A stretch of 64,000 nt of DNA from Georgenia faecalis (lineage in GTDB: Bacteria > Actinomycetota > Actinomycetes > Actinomycetales > Actinomycetaceae): positions 1,302,001-1,366,000 of the forward strand of contig NZ_CP033325.1 in the NCBI RefSeq assembly GCF_003710105.1. Reading direction: 5' to 3'. The notes beneath the pieces are model-generated. The model had not been told where the DNA came from. It saw nothing but the letters and a program-made list of their open reading frames with translations, and ran no database searches. Position numbers and translations under genes: made by a program. Shown here piece after piece: positions 42,577 through 49,478 of this stretch (position 1 is the stretch's first letter; the number at the start of each line of letters is the position of its first letter).

Positions 42577-43251
42577 ATGGCGGCGAACAGTGGTGTTCGG
42601 GTGGCGGTGGGGATTCTCGCGGCAGGGTTGGCGCTCGCGGGGTGCGGGGCAAGTGGCGACGGCAAGGCGTCCGGTTCGCCGTCCGCCAAGGCCGCATCCA
42701 CCGAGACTGTGACGAGCGTGGAGCCGCTCGGGACGGCGACCCCCGCGCCGCCGGTGCCGAGCTCACCGCCGCCTCCGCCGCCGAACGTTCCTGCGCCGGA
42801 GCGCCCGGCGGAGATGGACCTCCAGGACCAGACGGGGTCGGTGGCGGCGGCCCAGTACTTCTTCGCGCTGCTTCATTACGGGACAGCGACCGGCAACCTG
42901 GCGGCGTGGGACGCGATGGTGCATCTGGACTGCGCCCAGTGTGGGCGTGAACGGCAGGCAATGATCGACGCGCACGCGGCCGGCCAGTATGACTGGAACG
43001 ATCGGGAGGTCCGCCAGGTCTGGGTCGCGCCGCCGGAGGACGGCAACTTCTCCGTGACGTTGGAGCTCGAACCGACACCGCTGACCGAGCCGGCGCCTCC
43101 CGACGCCGTCCCGCTGCTCGTCATGGAGTTCAGGCTCCGGTGGGGTGATGCCGGCTGGCAGGTGCATCAGGTGGCCTATGGCGGCCCGGAGCAGGTGCCG
43201 GAGTGGCCGTCGGACGCGCCGTCGCCGTCACCGCCCCCGCCGTCGCGGTAG
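42577..43251 (+). CDS. DUF6318-family lipoprotein A
   Basis: The 224-residue exported lipoprotein has a signal peptide ending in a lipobox (LALAGCGAS, Cys near residue 25), then a Ser/Pro/Ala-rich linker, then a DUF6318-type domain with YFFALLHYGTATGNLAAWDAM and a CxxC pair (DCAQCGRE). The C terminus is Pro/Ser-rich. It anchors to the outer face of the membrane; the function is unknown. The ATG at 42577 fits a leaderless promoter. Lipoprotein B at 45.2 kb has the same layout. Confidence 0.8.
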   Translation: MAANSGVRVAVGILAAGLALAGCGASGDGKASGSPSAKAASTETVTSVEPLGTATPAPPVPSSPPPPPPNVPAPERPAEMDLQDQTGSVAAAQYFFALLHYGTATGNLAAWDAMVHLDCAQCGRERQAMIDAHAAGQYDWNDREVRQVWVAPPEDGNFSVTLELEPTPLTEPAPPDAVPLLVMEFRLRWGDAGWQVHQVAYGGPEQVPEWPSDAPSPSPPPPSR

Positions 43252-43368
43252 GGGGTGTGGCGGGACGGCGCCGATGGGGCACGCCGGTCTCAGACCCCGG
43301 CGTCTGCCTCACCCCTGGTGATCGTGCAGAAACGCCGGGCGCGGTCGGCGCGCGCTCGGTTGTGTTGA

Positions 43369-44019
43369 TCAACGGCTTGTTGGAGTGGCGAGGGGCCAGG
43401 TGGCCCACCCGTTGGGAAGGTTTCGCAGGACAGGTGTGGCTGCGTCGAGGCGTTCCGCAGCAAACTCTTGAGAGCGAGACCGTCCGGTGCTGACGCCGTC
43501 AGGGTAGGTGAATGCGTACTCGACCCAGGGGCGGAATCCCCGTTCAATGGTTTCCCGGTAGTGTCCGGCGGCGACCGCGAGCACGTGCTGCTCGAGCTCG
43601 TCAGCTTCTACGTCCCAGTTCGAGTCACAGGCGTCGCAGCCGCAGATCGGGTGAAGGAAGTCATGCAGCAGACCCGCGTGCAGAGAGATGCCCGGGTATG
43701 CGGTGAACACGAAGGTGAGCGTCGCGCAGGCCGGGTCGTTCGGGCGGATCCGCACCGCGCGCACCACGTCGGAGATCGGGCGGAGGAGGTCCGCCGCTAC
43801 TTCCTCATCCTCCTGGACGCCGACGTCGTAAGTGTTCCGCAGGTACGCGATAAGAGCGTCGGCGATGGTGTGGATGGGCGCGAAACGCTCGGGGTGGGTG
43901 TCGACCGAATAGGTGTCCTCCGGGGGTGAGCCGCTCCACCGACTCCCATAGTCGATGACCTGCCCGTCGGCGTCGCGGAAGACGGGCGCTTCGATCGGCG
44001 GCCGGGCGTAGGGGGTCAC
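43369..44019 (-). CDS. DUF6226-family protein
   Basis: The 216-residue cytoplasmic protein contains the family segments PPIEAPVFRDADGQVIDYGSRW, DTHPERFAPIHTIADALIAYL, ICGCDACDSNWDVEADELE, and WVEYAFTYPDGVSTGRS. The three Cys in the ICGCDACDS motif look like a metal-binding knuckle. No function is known. The GTG at 44019 has a GAGGATGAG site. Codon use is less GC-biased than in neighbours, in line with an accessory region. Confidence 0.75.
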   Translation of the reverse strand: MTPYARPPIEAPVFRDADGQVIDYGSRWSGSPPEDTYSVDTHPERFAPIHTIADALIAYLRNTYDVGVQEDEEVAADLLRPISDVVRAVRIRPNDPACATLTFVFTAYPGISLHAGLLHDFLHPICGCDACDSNWDVEADELEQHVLAVAAGHYRETIERGFRPWVEYAFTYPDGVSTGRSRSQEFAAERLDAATPVLRNLPNGWATWPLATPTSR

Positions 44020-44126
44020 GCACTCATCCTCACAGGGGCGCGCCGTGCTTGGGAACGCGCGCGACCGTGGGCGGGGTGCCCGTCAACAGTCGCTCGCAGA
44101 AAGCGGAAGTACGTGAGCAATGCGGA

Positions 44127-44603
44127 CTAGACGTAGAACCCGTCACGGAGGTTGATGCCGTGCTCGACCCAGACCTTGAGGGCGGCCAGCATGGTCGACC
44201 ACCCCTCGCAGTTGTCGAAGGCGTGCTTGGCGCCGTCGGCGGTGGGCTGCCACGAGGACTCGGTGATGGTGACCAGGGTGCGCGTGTCGCCGTCGACGGG
44301 CTCGAACTCGAAGGTCGTGGTGGTGGTGCCGTCGGTGGCGGTCGTCGCCTCCCCGCCCCACCGGATCACGAGGCGTCGCGGAGAATCGGCCTCGACGACC
44401 GTGACGGGGAAGGCTCCGGGGAAGTCGTGGAAGTCCCACGTGACGTCGTTGCCGGGTTCGAGCCGGCCGCGGGCGCCGCCGGTCGTGAAGTAGCGCGACA
44501 GCTGCTCGGGGTCGGCGACCGCTTCGTACACCTCGGCGCAGGGACGGGCGACGCGGCCCGAGACGGTGAAGGACAGCTCGGTGAGCTCCGGGGGAGTGGA
44601 CAT
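44127..44603 (-). CDS. AHSA1/SRPBCC-domain protein
   Basis: The 158-residue protein has the START-like AHSA1 fold: ELSFTVSGRVARPCAEVYEAVADPEQLSRYFTTGGARG at the start, an EPGNDVTWDFHDF strand and the terminal helix GWSTMLAALKVWVEHG. In actinobacteria such genes are paired with a divergent ArsR regulator, as here. The ATG at 44603 is the mirror image of the ArsR ATG, both lying inside one palindrome; no ribosome-binding site is possible, so the transcript is probably leaderless. Confidence 0.85.
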   Translation of the reverse strand: MSTPPELTELSFTVSGRVARPCAEVYEAVADPEQLSRYFTTGGARGRLEPGNDVTWDFHDFPGAFPVTVVEADSPRRLVIRWGGEATTATDGTTTTTFEFEPVDGDTRTLVTITESSWQPTADGAKHAFDNCEGWSTMLAALKVWVEHGINLRDGFYV

Positions 44604-44622
44604 GTTGTAAAGTTACAACATG
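44601..44622. promoter_or_regulatory. Palindrome containing both divergent start codons
   Basis: CATGTTGTAA (44601-44610) and TTACAACATG (44613-44622) are perfect ten-base arms around AG. The ATG of the SRPBCC gene (44603-44601) and the ATG of the ArsR gene (44620-44622) are the outer ends of the palindrome. TAAAGT (44608-44613, plus) and TAACTT (44615-44610, minus) each lie six bases before an ATG and overlap. A minus-strand TTGTCC (44639-44634) could be a -35 box 18 bases away. Confidence 0.8.
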
Positions 44623-44946
44623 TCTGGTGAGCGGGACAACAGCGACGACGACGTCTTCAAGGCGCTCGCGTCCGGCACCCGGCGCCGCATGCTCGACGTC
44701 ATCAAGGCGCGACCGTGCACCACGGGGGAGCTCTGCGCCCAGTTCGCCGAGCTCGACCGGACGACGGTCCTGCAGCACTTGAGGGTGCTCGAACGCGCGG
44801 AACTGGTCACCGGCCGGAAGGTGGGCCGGGAGCGGCACCTCGCGCTGGCGCCCCTGCCCATCAAGCGCATTTACGACCGCTGGCTCGGCGACTACACCCG
44901 GGCGGCCGTGGGGCTGCTCGCGGACCTCGACTCAGGCGCTCGCTAG
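44620..44946 (+). CDS. ArsR-family repressor
   Basis: The 108-residue winged helix has the ArsR pattern DDVFKALASGTRRRMLDVIKARPCTTGELCAQFAELDRTTVLQHLRVLERAELVTGRKVGRERHL. It lacks the metal-binding Cys set of ArsR/SmtB sensors (only two Cys, in CTTGELC), so it likely senses another signal or acts constitutively. The ATG at 44620 lies within the palindrome shared with the divergent SRPBCC gene; it should repress both genes by binding over their overlapping -10 boxes. Confidence 0.9.
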   Translation: MSGERDNSDDDVFKALASGTRRRMLDVIKARPCTTGELCAQFAELDRTTVLQHLRVLERAELVTGRKVGRERHLALAPLPIKRIYDRWLGDYTRAAVGLLADLDSGAR

Positions 44947-45060
44947 AGCGGTGTCGCGGCCGCGGATGTCGGGGGCTCGCTCCGGTCGCCGGTGCCATCG
45001 GAAACGCCTGGTCTCCGCATCGGTTCTCCCAGCAGCCTTGGTCGACGGGGGCTGCTAAGA

Positions 45061-45117
45061 CGTTCCCGCGGGAACGCGTCGTCGACGGTCGTATCCGATG
45101 CGTTTCCGCGGAAACGC
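45061..45117. promoter_or_regulatory. Two related palindromes upstream of lipoprotein B
   Basis: CGTTCCCGCGGGAACG (45061-45076) and GCGTTTCCGCGGAAACGC (45100-45117) are both perfect palindromes of the same design. A half-site CGGAAACGC occurs at 44999-45007. They could be operators for a dimeric regulator not encoded nearby. Confidence 0.5.
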
Positions 45118-45152
45118 TTTGGCGGCGCATGTACGCGAACCCGACCGGATTC

Positions 45153-45180
45153 CTGTGGACATTCGTCGCATTGTCCACAG
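45153..45180. promoter_or_regulatory. Inverted pair of DnaA-box-like sites
   Basis: CTGTGGAC (45153-45160) and GTCCACAG (45173-45180) face each other 12 bases apart. The right half extends to TTGTCCACA, the actinobacterial DnaA-box consensus; the left half is one base off. It lies 43 bases before the -10 box of lipoprotein B. Confidence 0.45.
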
Positions 45181-45219
45181 ATTGTGCCGAAGCCCTTCCC
45201 AGGCGACTGGGCGCCGCTC

Positions 45220-45225
45220 TAGCGT
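45220..45225 (+). promoter_or_regulatory. Putative -10 of lipoprotein B, leaderless
   Basis: TAGCGT is followed by six bases and the ATG at 45232; the arrangement repeats that of lipoprotein A base for base over CTCTAGCGTC. Confidence 0.55.
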
Positions 45226-45231
45226 CTGGCC

Positions 45232-45837
45232 ATGGTGGGGATGCGGGGTGGCATGCGCGCCGTGGCGGGGCTCGTCGCTGCGTCCGCGGTGCTCGCCGGT
45301 TGCGGCGGGTCAGCGTCCCCTGGGCCGTCGCCGAGCGTCGAACCGACGACGGCGCCCAGCGCGACCCCATCGGGGACGCCGGCGCCGGGGCCGACGGACT
45401 GGCCGATGCCGGAACGCCCCGACTCCATGGACCGTGACGACGTCGTCGGTGCTAAGGCGGCCGCGCAGTACTTCATCGAGATGTACCCCTACGTGTACGC
45501 GACCGGGGACCTCGAGGAGTGGCGGGAGATGTCGCACGAGGAGTGCGAGTTTTGCTTCACCGTCATTGACAACGTCGAACAGATGCACCGTGACGGCGAG
45601 TACGGCCTCGGCGGGGGCATCACGGTCGACGAGGTCATGGTCATGGACCCGGAAGGAGGGGTAGAGGGAGTAGCCGTGGCGCTGCGGGTCACGGAAGCTC
45701 CGTCAGCCGTGTACTCCGAGGCGGGCACCGTGCAGAGCAGCACGATGGGTGGTGACGCCTACTACGTCCCAACGCTGGTGCGGGAAGCGGACCAGTGGCT
45801 TGTCACGACCCTCGCGATAGACACGGACATCGAATGA
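45232..45837 (+). CDS. DUF6318-family lipoprotein B
   Basis: The 201-residue lipoprotein has a signal peptide and lipobox AVLAGCGGS, a Ser/Pro/Thr-rich linker, and a DUF6318 domain with AAAQYFIEMYPYVYATGDLEEWREMSHEECEFC, similar to paralogue A including the CxxC (ECEFC). The C terminus is GGDAYYVPTLVREADQWLVTTL. It starts at ATG 45232 (leaderless type). Its stop overlaps the start of the next PKD gene in an ATGA, so the two are translated together. Function unknown. Confidence 0.8.
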   Translation: MVGMRGGMRAVAGLVAASAVLAGCGGSASPGPSPSVEPTTAPSATPSGTPAPGPTDWPMPERPDSMDRDDVVGAKAAAQYFIEMYPYVYATGDLEEWREMSHEECEFCFTVIDNVEQMHRDGEYGLGGGITVDEVMVMDPEGGVEGVAVALRVTEAPSAVYSEAGTVQSSTMGGDAYYVPTLVREADQWLVTTLAIDTDIE

Positions 45838-46748
45838 TGTGGCCATTCTCCCGACTGGCATTCGTCGGGGCGCTCGGCGTGGCACTGACAAGTGGGCTGA
45901 GTGTCCAGACGTCAGCGCTCGACCCGGAATCGGCGCCCGCACCAGCACCCACATCAGCACCCGCGCCAACGGTCCGAGCTGAGGCCGACGGAGCGGCGCA
46001 GGTGGATGTCGGAGCGTTGGCTGAAAGACTGAACCCCAGCACACGCCACCCCCGGCAGGGTGAACCCAATCCCCCTCAGAATCCTAATTTCCCCGCAACA
46101 GCGAATCCTGGAATGGACTCCATTCCCCCGGTGGCTGACCGTTGTTGGCTCATCCTCTTCACCAACGGCCGGGATCGGGAATGGATTTCTTCCTGCGACG
46201 TCCCCGCGTTGGTGGGCGGAACGGAGCTCACGCCGTCGTTCGAGTGGGCCACCCCCGCGGATCCCGCGGCGCCGGGGGAGCCGGTTCCGTTGCCTCCCGG
46301 CGAGCCTGTGATCGTCACCGCGCAGGATCTGCAGTCACTACCGATCGACTCCGGGGGTCTGACGGTGCAGCCGGACCGGGGCTGGGTGCTCGTCAACATG
46401 GAGACGATCGCGCTGACCGGAGCCCGGGAGCACACGCTGGAGACGGTGGTGCTCGGGGTACCCGTACAGGTGCGAGTCGCGCCGGTGGAGTTCTCGTGGG
46501 ACTTCGGGGACGGGTCGGCGCCGCTGGTCGGGACCGACCCGGGCGCGCCGTGGCCGGACCACACCGTGGCCCACACCTACACGGTGGCTGGTGATGCGCA
46601 GCTGACGTTGACCACGCAGTGGGAAGGGGCGTTCCTGGTCGAGGGCTCGCCGGACTGGATCCCGGTAACGGGTCGGGCGGTCACGCAGGAGGTCAGCGAC
46701 CCCTTCGAGGTCGTCACAGCAACGCCACGCCTCGTCCGCAACAACTAG
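45834..46748 (+). CDS. Exported PKD-domain protein
   Basis: The 304-residue protein has a Sec signal peptide (about residues 1-28, cleavage near QTSA), a Pro/Ala linker, a middle domain of unknown type, and a PKD-type beta domain near residues 225-265 with FSWDFGDGSAPLVGTDPG and VAHTYTVAGDAQLTLTTQW. PKD domains are extracellular and mediate adhesion or protein interaction. It is co-translated with lipoprotein B and probably works with it at the cell surface. Base composition is lower in GC around 46060-46120. Confidence 0.82.
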   Translation: MMWPFSRLAFVGALGVALTSGLSVQTSALDPESAPAPAPTSAPAPTVRAEADGAAQVDVGALAERLNPSTRHPRQGEPNPPQNPNFPATANPGMDSIPPVADRCWLILFTNGRDREWISSCDVPALVGGTELTPSFEWATPADPAAPGEPVPLPPGEPVIVTAQDLQSLPIDSGGLTVQPDRGWVLVNMETIALTGAREHTLETVVLGVPVQVRVAPVEFSWDFGDGSAPLVGTDPGAPWPDHTVAHTYTVAGDAQLTLTTQWEGAFLVEGSPDWIPVTGRAVTQEVSDPFEVVTATPRLVRNN

Positions 46749-46790
46749 CGCCGCTGCCACCGCCGCAGGGCGCGGGATTGAAGGCCGCGT

Positions 46791-46879
46791 CTCGGCGCGG
46801 AGGGGCGCGAAATGCGGCGGCGCGCCCATCGTCTGCGGAGGCGCGAGAGGTGGCGCTCCTCGGCGCGGAGGGGCGCGAA
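46791..46879. repeat. Two 21-bp direct repeats
   Basis: CTCGGCGCGGAGGGGCGCGA plus one A occurs identically at 46791-46811 and 46859-46879, with a degenerate copy between. They lie in the gap between the PKD and phosphoesterase genes. Confidence 0.75.
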
Positions 46880-46903
46880 GCGACGCGGGTCCGAGCGGTG
46901 CGG

Positions 46904-46909
46904 CACGAT
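46904..46909 (+). promoter_or_regulatory. Putative -10 of the phosphoesterase gene
   Basis: CACGAT, one base from TANNNT, is followed by six bases and the GTG at 46916; no ribosome site is visible. Confidence 0.3.
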
Positions 46910-46915
46910 CAGCCC

Positions 46916-47410
46916 GTGAGCACGCGACTGGTCCTTCTCGCCGACACCCACTGGCCGAAGCGCGCCAAGAACCTTCCCGACCAGGTTTGGTCGGCCGTCG
47001 AGGAGGCCGACGTGGTCGTCCATGCCGGCGACTGGGTGGACGTCCGCCTCGTCGACGAGCTGGAGAGTCGCGCGCGCCGGCTCGTCGCCTGCTGGGGCAA
47101 CAACGACGGCGCCGAGATCCGCCGTCGCCTTCCCGAGATCGCCCGTACGACGGTCGAGGACGTCCGCATTGCCGTCGTCCACGAGACCGGCTCGGCCCAG
47201 GGACGCGAGAAGCGCATGGACGCCCAGTTCCCCGACGTCGACGTCCTCGTGTTTGGCCACAGTCACATCCCGTGGGACACGGTCACCCCCGCGGGCATGC
47301 GCCTGCTCAACCCGGGCTCGCCGACGGACCGCCGTCGTCAGCCGCACTGCACGTACATGACGGTCGACGTGTCGGCCGGGGCCCTCGACGTCATCGTTCA
47401 CCGTCTCTGA
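46916..47410 (+). CDS. YfcE/MJ0936-type phosphodiesterase
   Basis: The 164-residue metallophosphoesterase hydrolyses phosphodiesters with two metals. Its motifs are in order: DTHWPK (D-H), HAGDW, GNND (GNHD-like), AVVHETG and GHSHIPWD, ending with NPGSPTDRRRQ. It matches the YfcE group of small calcineurin-like enzymes, active on bis-pNPP and cyclic or nucleotide phosphates; the true substrate is unknown. The GTG at 46916 follows a CACGAT hexamer without a Shine-Dalgarno sequence. The longer upstream frame runs through repeats and is not used. Confidence 0.9.
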   Translation: MSTRLVLLADTHWPKRAKNLPDQVWSAVEEADVVVHAGDWVDVRLVDELESRARRLVACWGNNDGAEIRRRLPEIARTTVEDVRIAVVHETGSAQGREKRMDAQFPDVDVLVFGHSHIPWDTVTPAGMRLLNPGSPTDRRRQPHCTYMTVDVSAGALDVIVHRL

Positions 47411-47522
47411 CCGGTGGTGGTGCTGCGCCTCTCCCGCGGCAGTGCGTCGGGTCCTCCGCGGGCAGGTGTCGCATGCCCTGTGCGCTGCCCGATCGCGCCG
47501 CAGGTCGGGGACGCGGACGACC

Positions 47523-47528
47523 TAGCCT
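47523..47528 (+). promoter_or_regulatory. Putative -10 of the LQRTAGNQA gene, leaderless
   Basis: TAGCCT is followed by exactly six bases and the ATG at 47535. Confidence 0.5.
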
Positions 47529-47534
47529 GCCCAG

Positions 47535-49424
47535 ATGCGCGACGCCTCAGGCGCGGCCGGGCCGGCCCAGGACAACGGCCCACGAGAGCTCCGCCCGGCG
47601 TCGGGCGAACGGAACCGCGCCCGGGACCAGCGGCCCTCCACGGCCGAGCCGTCGCCGCTCGTACCAGCGGCGCCGATGACCGTGGGCGCGCTGGTCGCGC
47701 TGCAGCGCACGGCGGGCAACCAGGCGGCCAGCCGCTACCTCGCGGCCCATGCCCTACAGCCGGGGGTCCAACGAACGATCGCGCGTGGCTCGGGCACCGG
47801 CTGGGGGGCGATCAGGTGGGTGGCGGGCGGGGAAGCCCTGTGGACACGGATCGACCAGGGGTTCAACCGCGACATCTTCGCCGTCCAGGCGACGCTGACG
47901 GCGCTCACTGAGCAGCTGCCCGCCGGCAAGGCCAAGACCGGTGTCACGTCCGCGCTGAAGTCGCTCAACGCGTTCATCAAGAAGTGGGACGGGCGAACCG
48001 CGATCTACTTCCAGGCCAACGCCGAGGCCGGCCAGACGATCACCGCGATGGAGCTTGCCGGACAGATCGAGGGCGCGGTCTCGCGGGGCCGAACCGCCGC
48101 AGAGGCGGGCACGAAGGCCGTCGACGCACTTAAGGCGCCGTCGAAGGCGGACGCGGGGACGGCCGCCGGGGAGCCGGAACCGTTGAGGATCGTGGTGGGC
48201 GGCCCGGACGCCCGGCCGTCGGCCATCAGCGGAGCCACGGGCGGCAGACGCCCCCCAGGAGGGGAGGGTGCTCTCGCATCCCAAGGACCCGACAGCGCAC
48301 CGAAGGAGGGCGGTGGCGACGCCCCCTCGACCTTCGCATTGGTCCACGAGACCACACCCATGCCCGAGCCCGTAACGACACCGGAGCCCGTAACGACACC
48401 GGAGCCCGTGACCACGCCGGAGCCCGTGACCACGCCGGAGCGGGGGACGGCCACTCCTCGGCGCCCCAAGCCCCCGACCAAGGCTGAGCTCGCCGCGCGG
48501 GAGCAGGAGGAGAACCGCAGGCTCAACGCGATCAAGAAGGAGCGCCTTGAGGCGAAGACCGCCGCCGTCGACGCCTTCGCGACCGCGCTGCGGGAACGCA
48601 CCGGCGCATTGCTCGCCTCGGAGCGGATCGCCGGCGTCGGCTTCGCTCAGACCTGGCGCACGGAGCTCACGACGGTCATGGAGCGAGCGAAGGCCAAGGT
48701 CCGGAGTGGCGTGGAGGTGCGCCCGGCTCTGCAGGAGGCCTACACGACATGGACCACGACGCTCGACGTCGTGCGCAGCCGGAACCGGGCCGATCGGGTC
48801 GGCACCACCGCGCTCTGGCAGGGGTGGACGGGCCTGGACGACTATCGCATCGTCGAGGGCCTGCCCGGGGCTCAGTACACGCCGCCCGAGCGCGCGCCCG
48901 TGGAGGGCCCGGTCACCGAGGCCGGGCTGGCACCGCAGGCACCGGCGGACTGGATTCCGGAGCCGGAACCGGAGCCCATCCCGATTCACGTCACGTACGA
49001 CCGGAAGTCGGTGAGAGCGCCCACCAGCTCGGTGAACGGGAGGACCGCGACGGAGGTCACCGACGAGATCCTCAGCGGTCCCCCGGTCCCGGAGCGCATC
49101 CACGGCACCCTCGAGGTGGAGGACCAGCCGTACCCGCACGTGTACTGGGGCGGCAGCGACCTGGGCCTGGGGGATGGGCGCTACCGCTTCTGGAGCGGCA
49201 TCGGCCCGGCGCGGGTCGCAGGGCCCGAGGGCGCCGCCGCGCAGGTGAAGGTCAAGCAGGTGCTCGACGCCTACGTCGCCTCCGCCGTGGTCCCGAAGGT
49301 CGCCGCCGCGATGCGGTCATTGAGCTACGCCGAGTACGACTGGCCGTCGTTCGTGACGCTCGCGCCGCCCGAGCCGGCGGACACCGGCCGTGCCGTGGAC
49401 CCGCAGGGGGAGGCGGTCGGGTGA
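47535..49424 (+). CDS. Large protein with LQRTAGNQA motif
   Basis: The 629-residue hydrophilic protein has no signal peptide or membrane segment. Residues 55-68 contain LVALQRTAGNQAASRYL, the motif found in proteins linked to extracellular contractile injection systems (DUF4157-type loading regions). A middle region carries four perfect EPVTTP units near residues 278-301, then a Lys/Glu-rich helix (AAREQEENRRLNAIKKERLEAK) and a Pro-rich linker. The C-terminal 160 residues contain YPHVYWGGSDLGLGDGRYRFW and no known toxin motif. No sheath, baseplate or other injection-system gene is nearby. The ATG at 47535 fits a leaderless promoter. Confidence 0.8.
   Translation: MRDASGAAGPAQDNGPRELRPASGERNRARDQRPSTAEPSPLVPAAPMTVGALVALQRTAGNQAASRYLAAHALQPGVQRTIARGSGTGWGAIRWVAGGEALWTRIDQGFNRDIFAVQATLTALTEQLPAGKAKTGVTSALKSLNAFIKKWDGRTAIYFQANAEAGQTITAMELAGQIEGAVSRGRTAAEAGTKAVDALKAPSKADAGTAAGEPEPLRIVVGGPDARPSAISGATGGRRPPGGEGALASQGPDSAPKEGGGDAPSTFALVHETTPMPEPVTTPEPVTTPEPVTTPEPVTTPERGTATPRRPKPPTKAELAAREQEENRRLNAIKKERLEAKTAAVDAFATALRERTGALLASERIAGVGFAQTWRTELTTVMERAKAKVRSGVEVRPALQEAYTTWTTTLDVVRSRNRADRVGTTALWQGWTGLDDYRIVEGLPGAQYTPPERAPVEGPVTEAGLAPQAPADWIPEPEPEPIPIHVTYDRKSVRAPTSSVNGRTATEVTDEILSGPPVPERIHGTLEVEDQPYPHVYWGGSDLGLGDGRYRFWSGIGPARVAGPEGAAAQVKVKQVLDAYVASAVVPKVAAAMRSLSYAEYDWPSFVTLAPPEPADTGRAVDPQGEAVG
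48366..48437 (+). repeat. Four 18-bp tandem repeats inside the LQRTAGNQA gene
   Basis: Four units of GAGCCCGT(A/G)ACGACACCG type, 48366-48383, 48384-48401, 48402-48419 and 48420-48437, encode EPVTTP. The first two and the last two are identical pairs, suggesting recent duplications. Confidence 0.9.
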
Positions 49425-49442
49425 CCTGGGACGGCTCGTGCG

Positions 49443-49463
49443 GGGCCCGGTGACACCGGGCCC
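49443..49463. terminator. Hairpin between convergent genes
   Basis: GGGCCCGGTG and CACCGGGCCC form perfect ten-base arms around one A, followed by TTCCT on the plus strand. It lies 18 bases after the plus-strand gene and 15 bases after the minus-strand ligase stop, so it can serve both. Confidence 0.65.
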
Positions 49464-49478
49464 TTCCTGAGCTGCGCC

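Noticed and set aside
42332-42712. Short ORFs in the repeat region before lipoprotein A
   Set aside because: They cross the palindromic repeats and lack a ribosome site. The lipoprotein frame is better supported.
45153-45180. Chromosomal replication origin
   Set aside because: Only two DnaA-like boxes, no AT-rich unwinding element and no dnaA, dnaN or gyr genes nearby.
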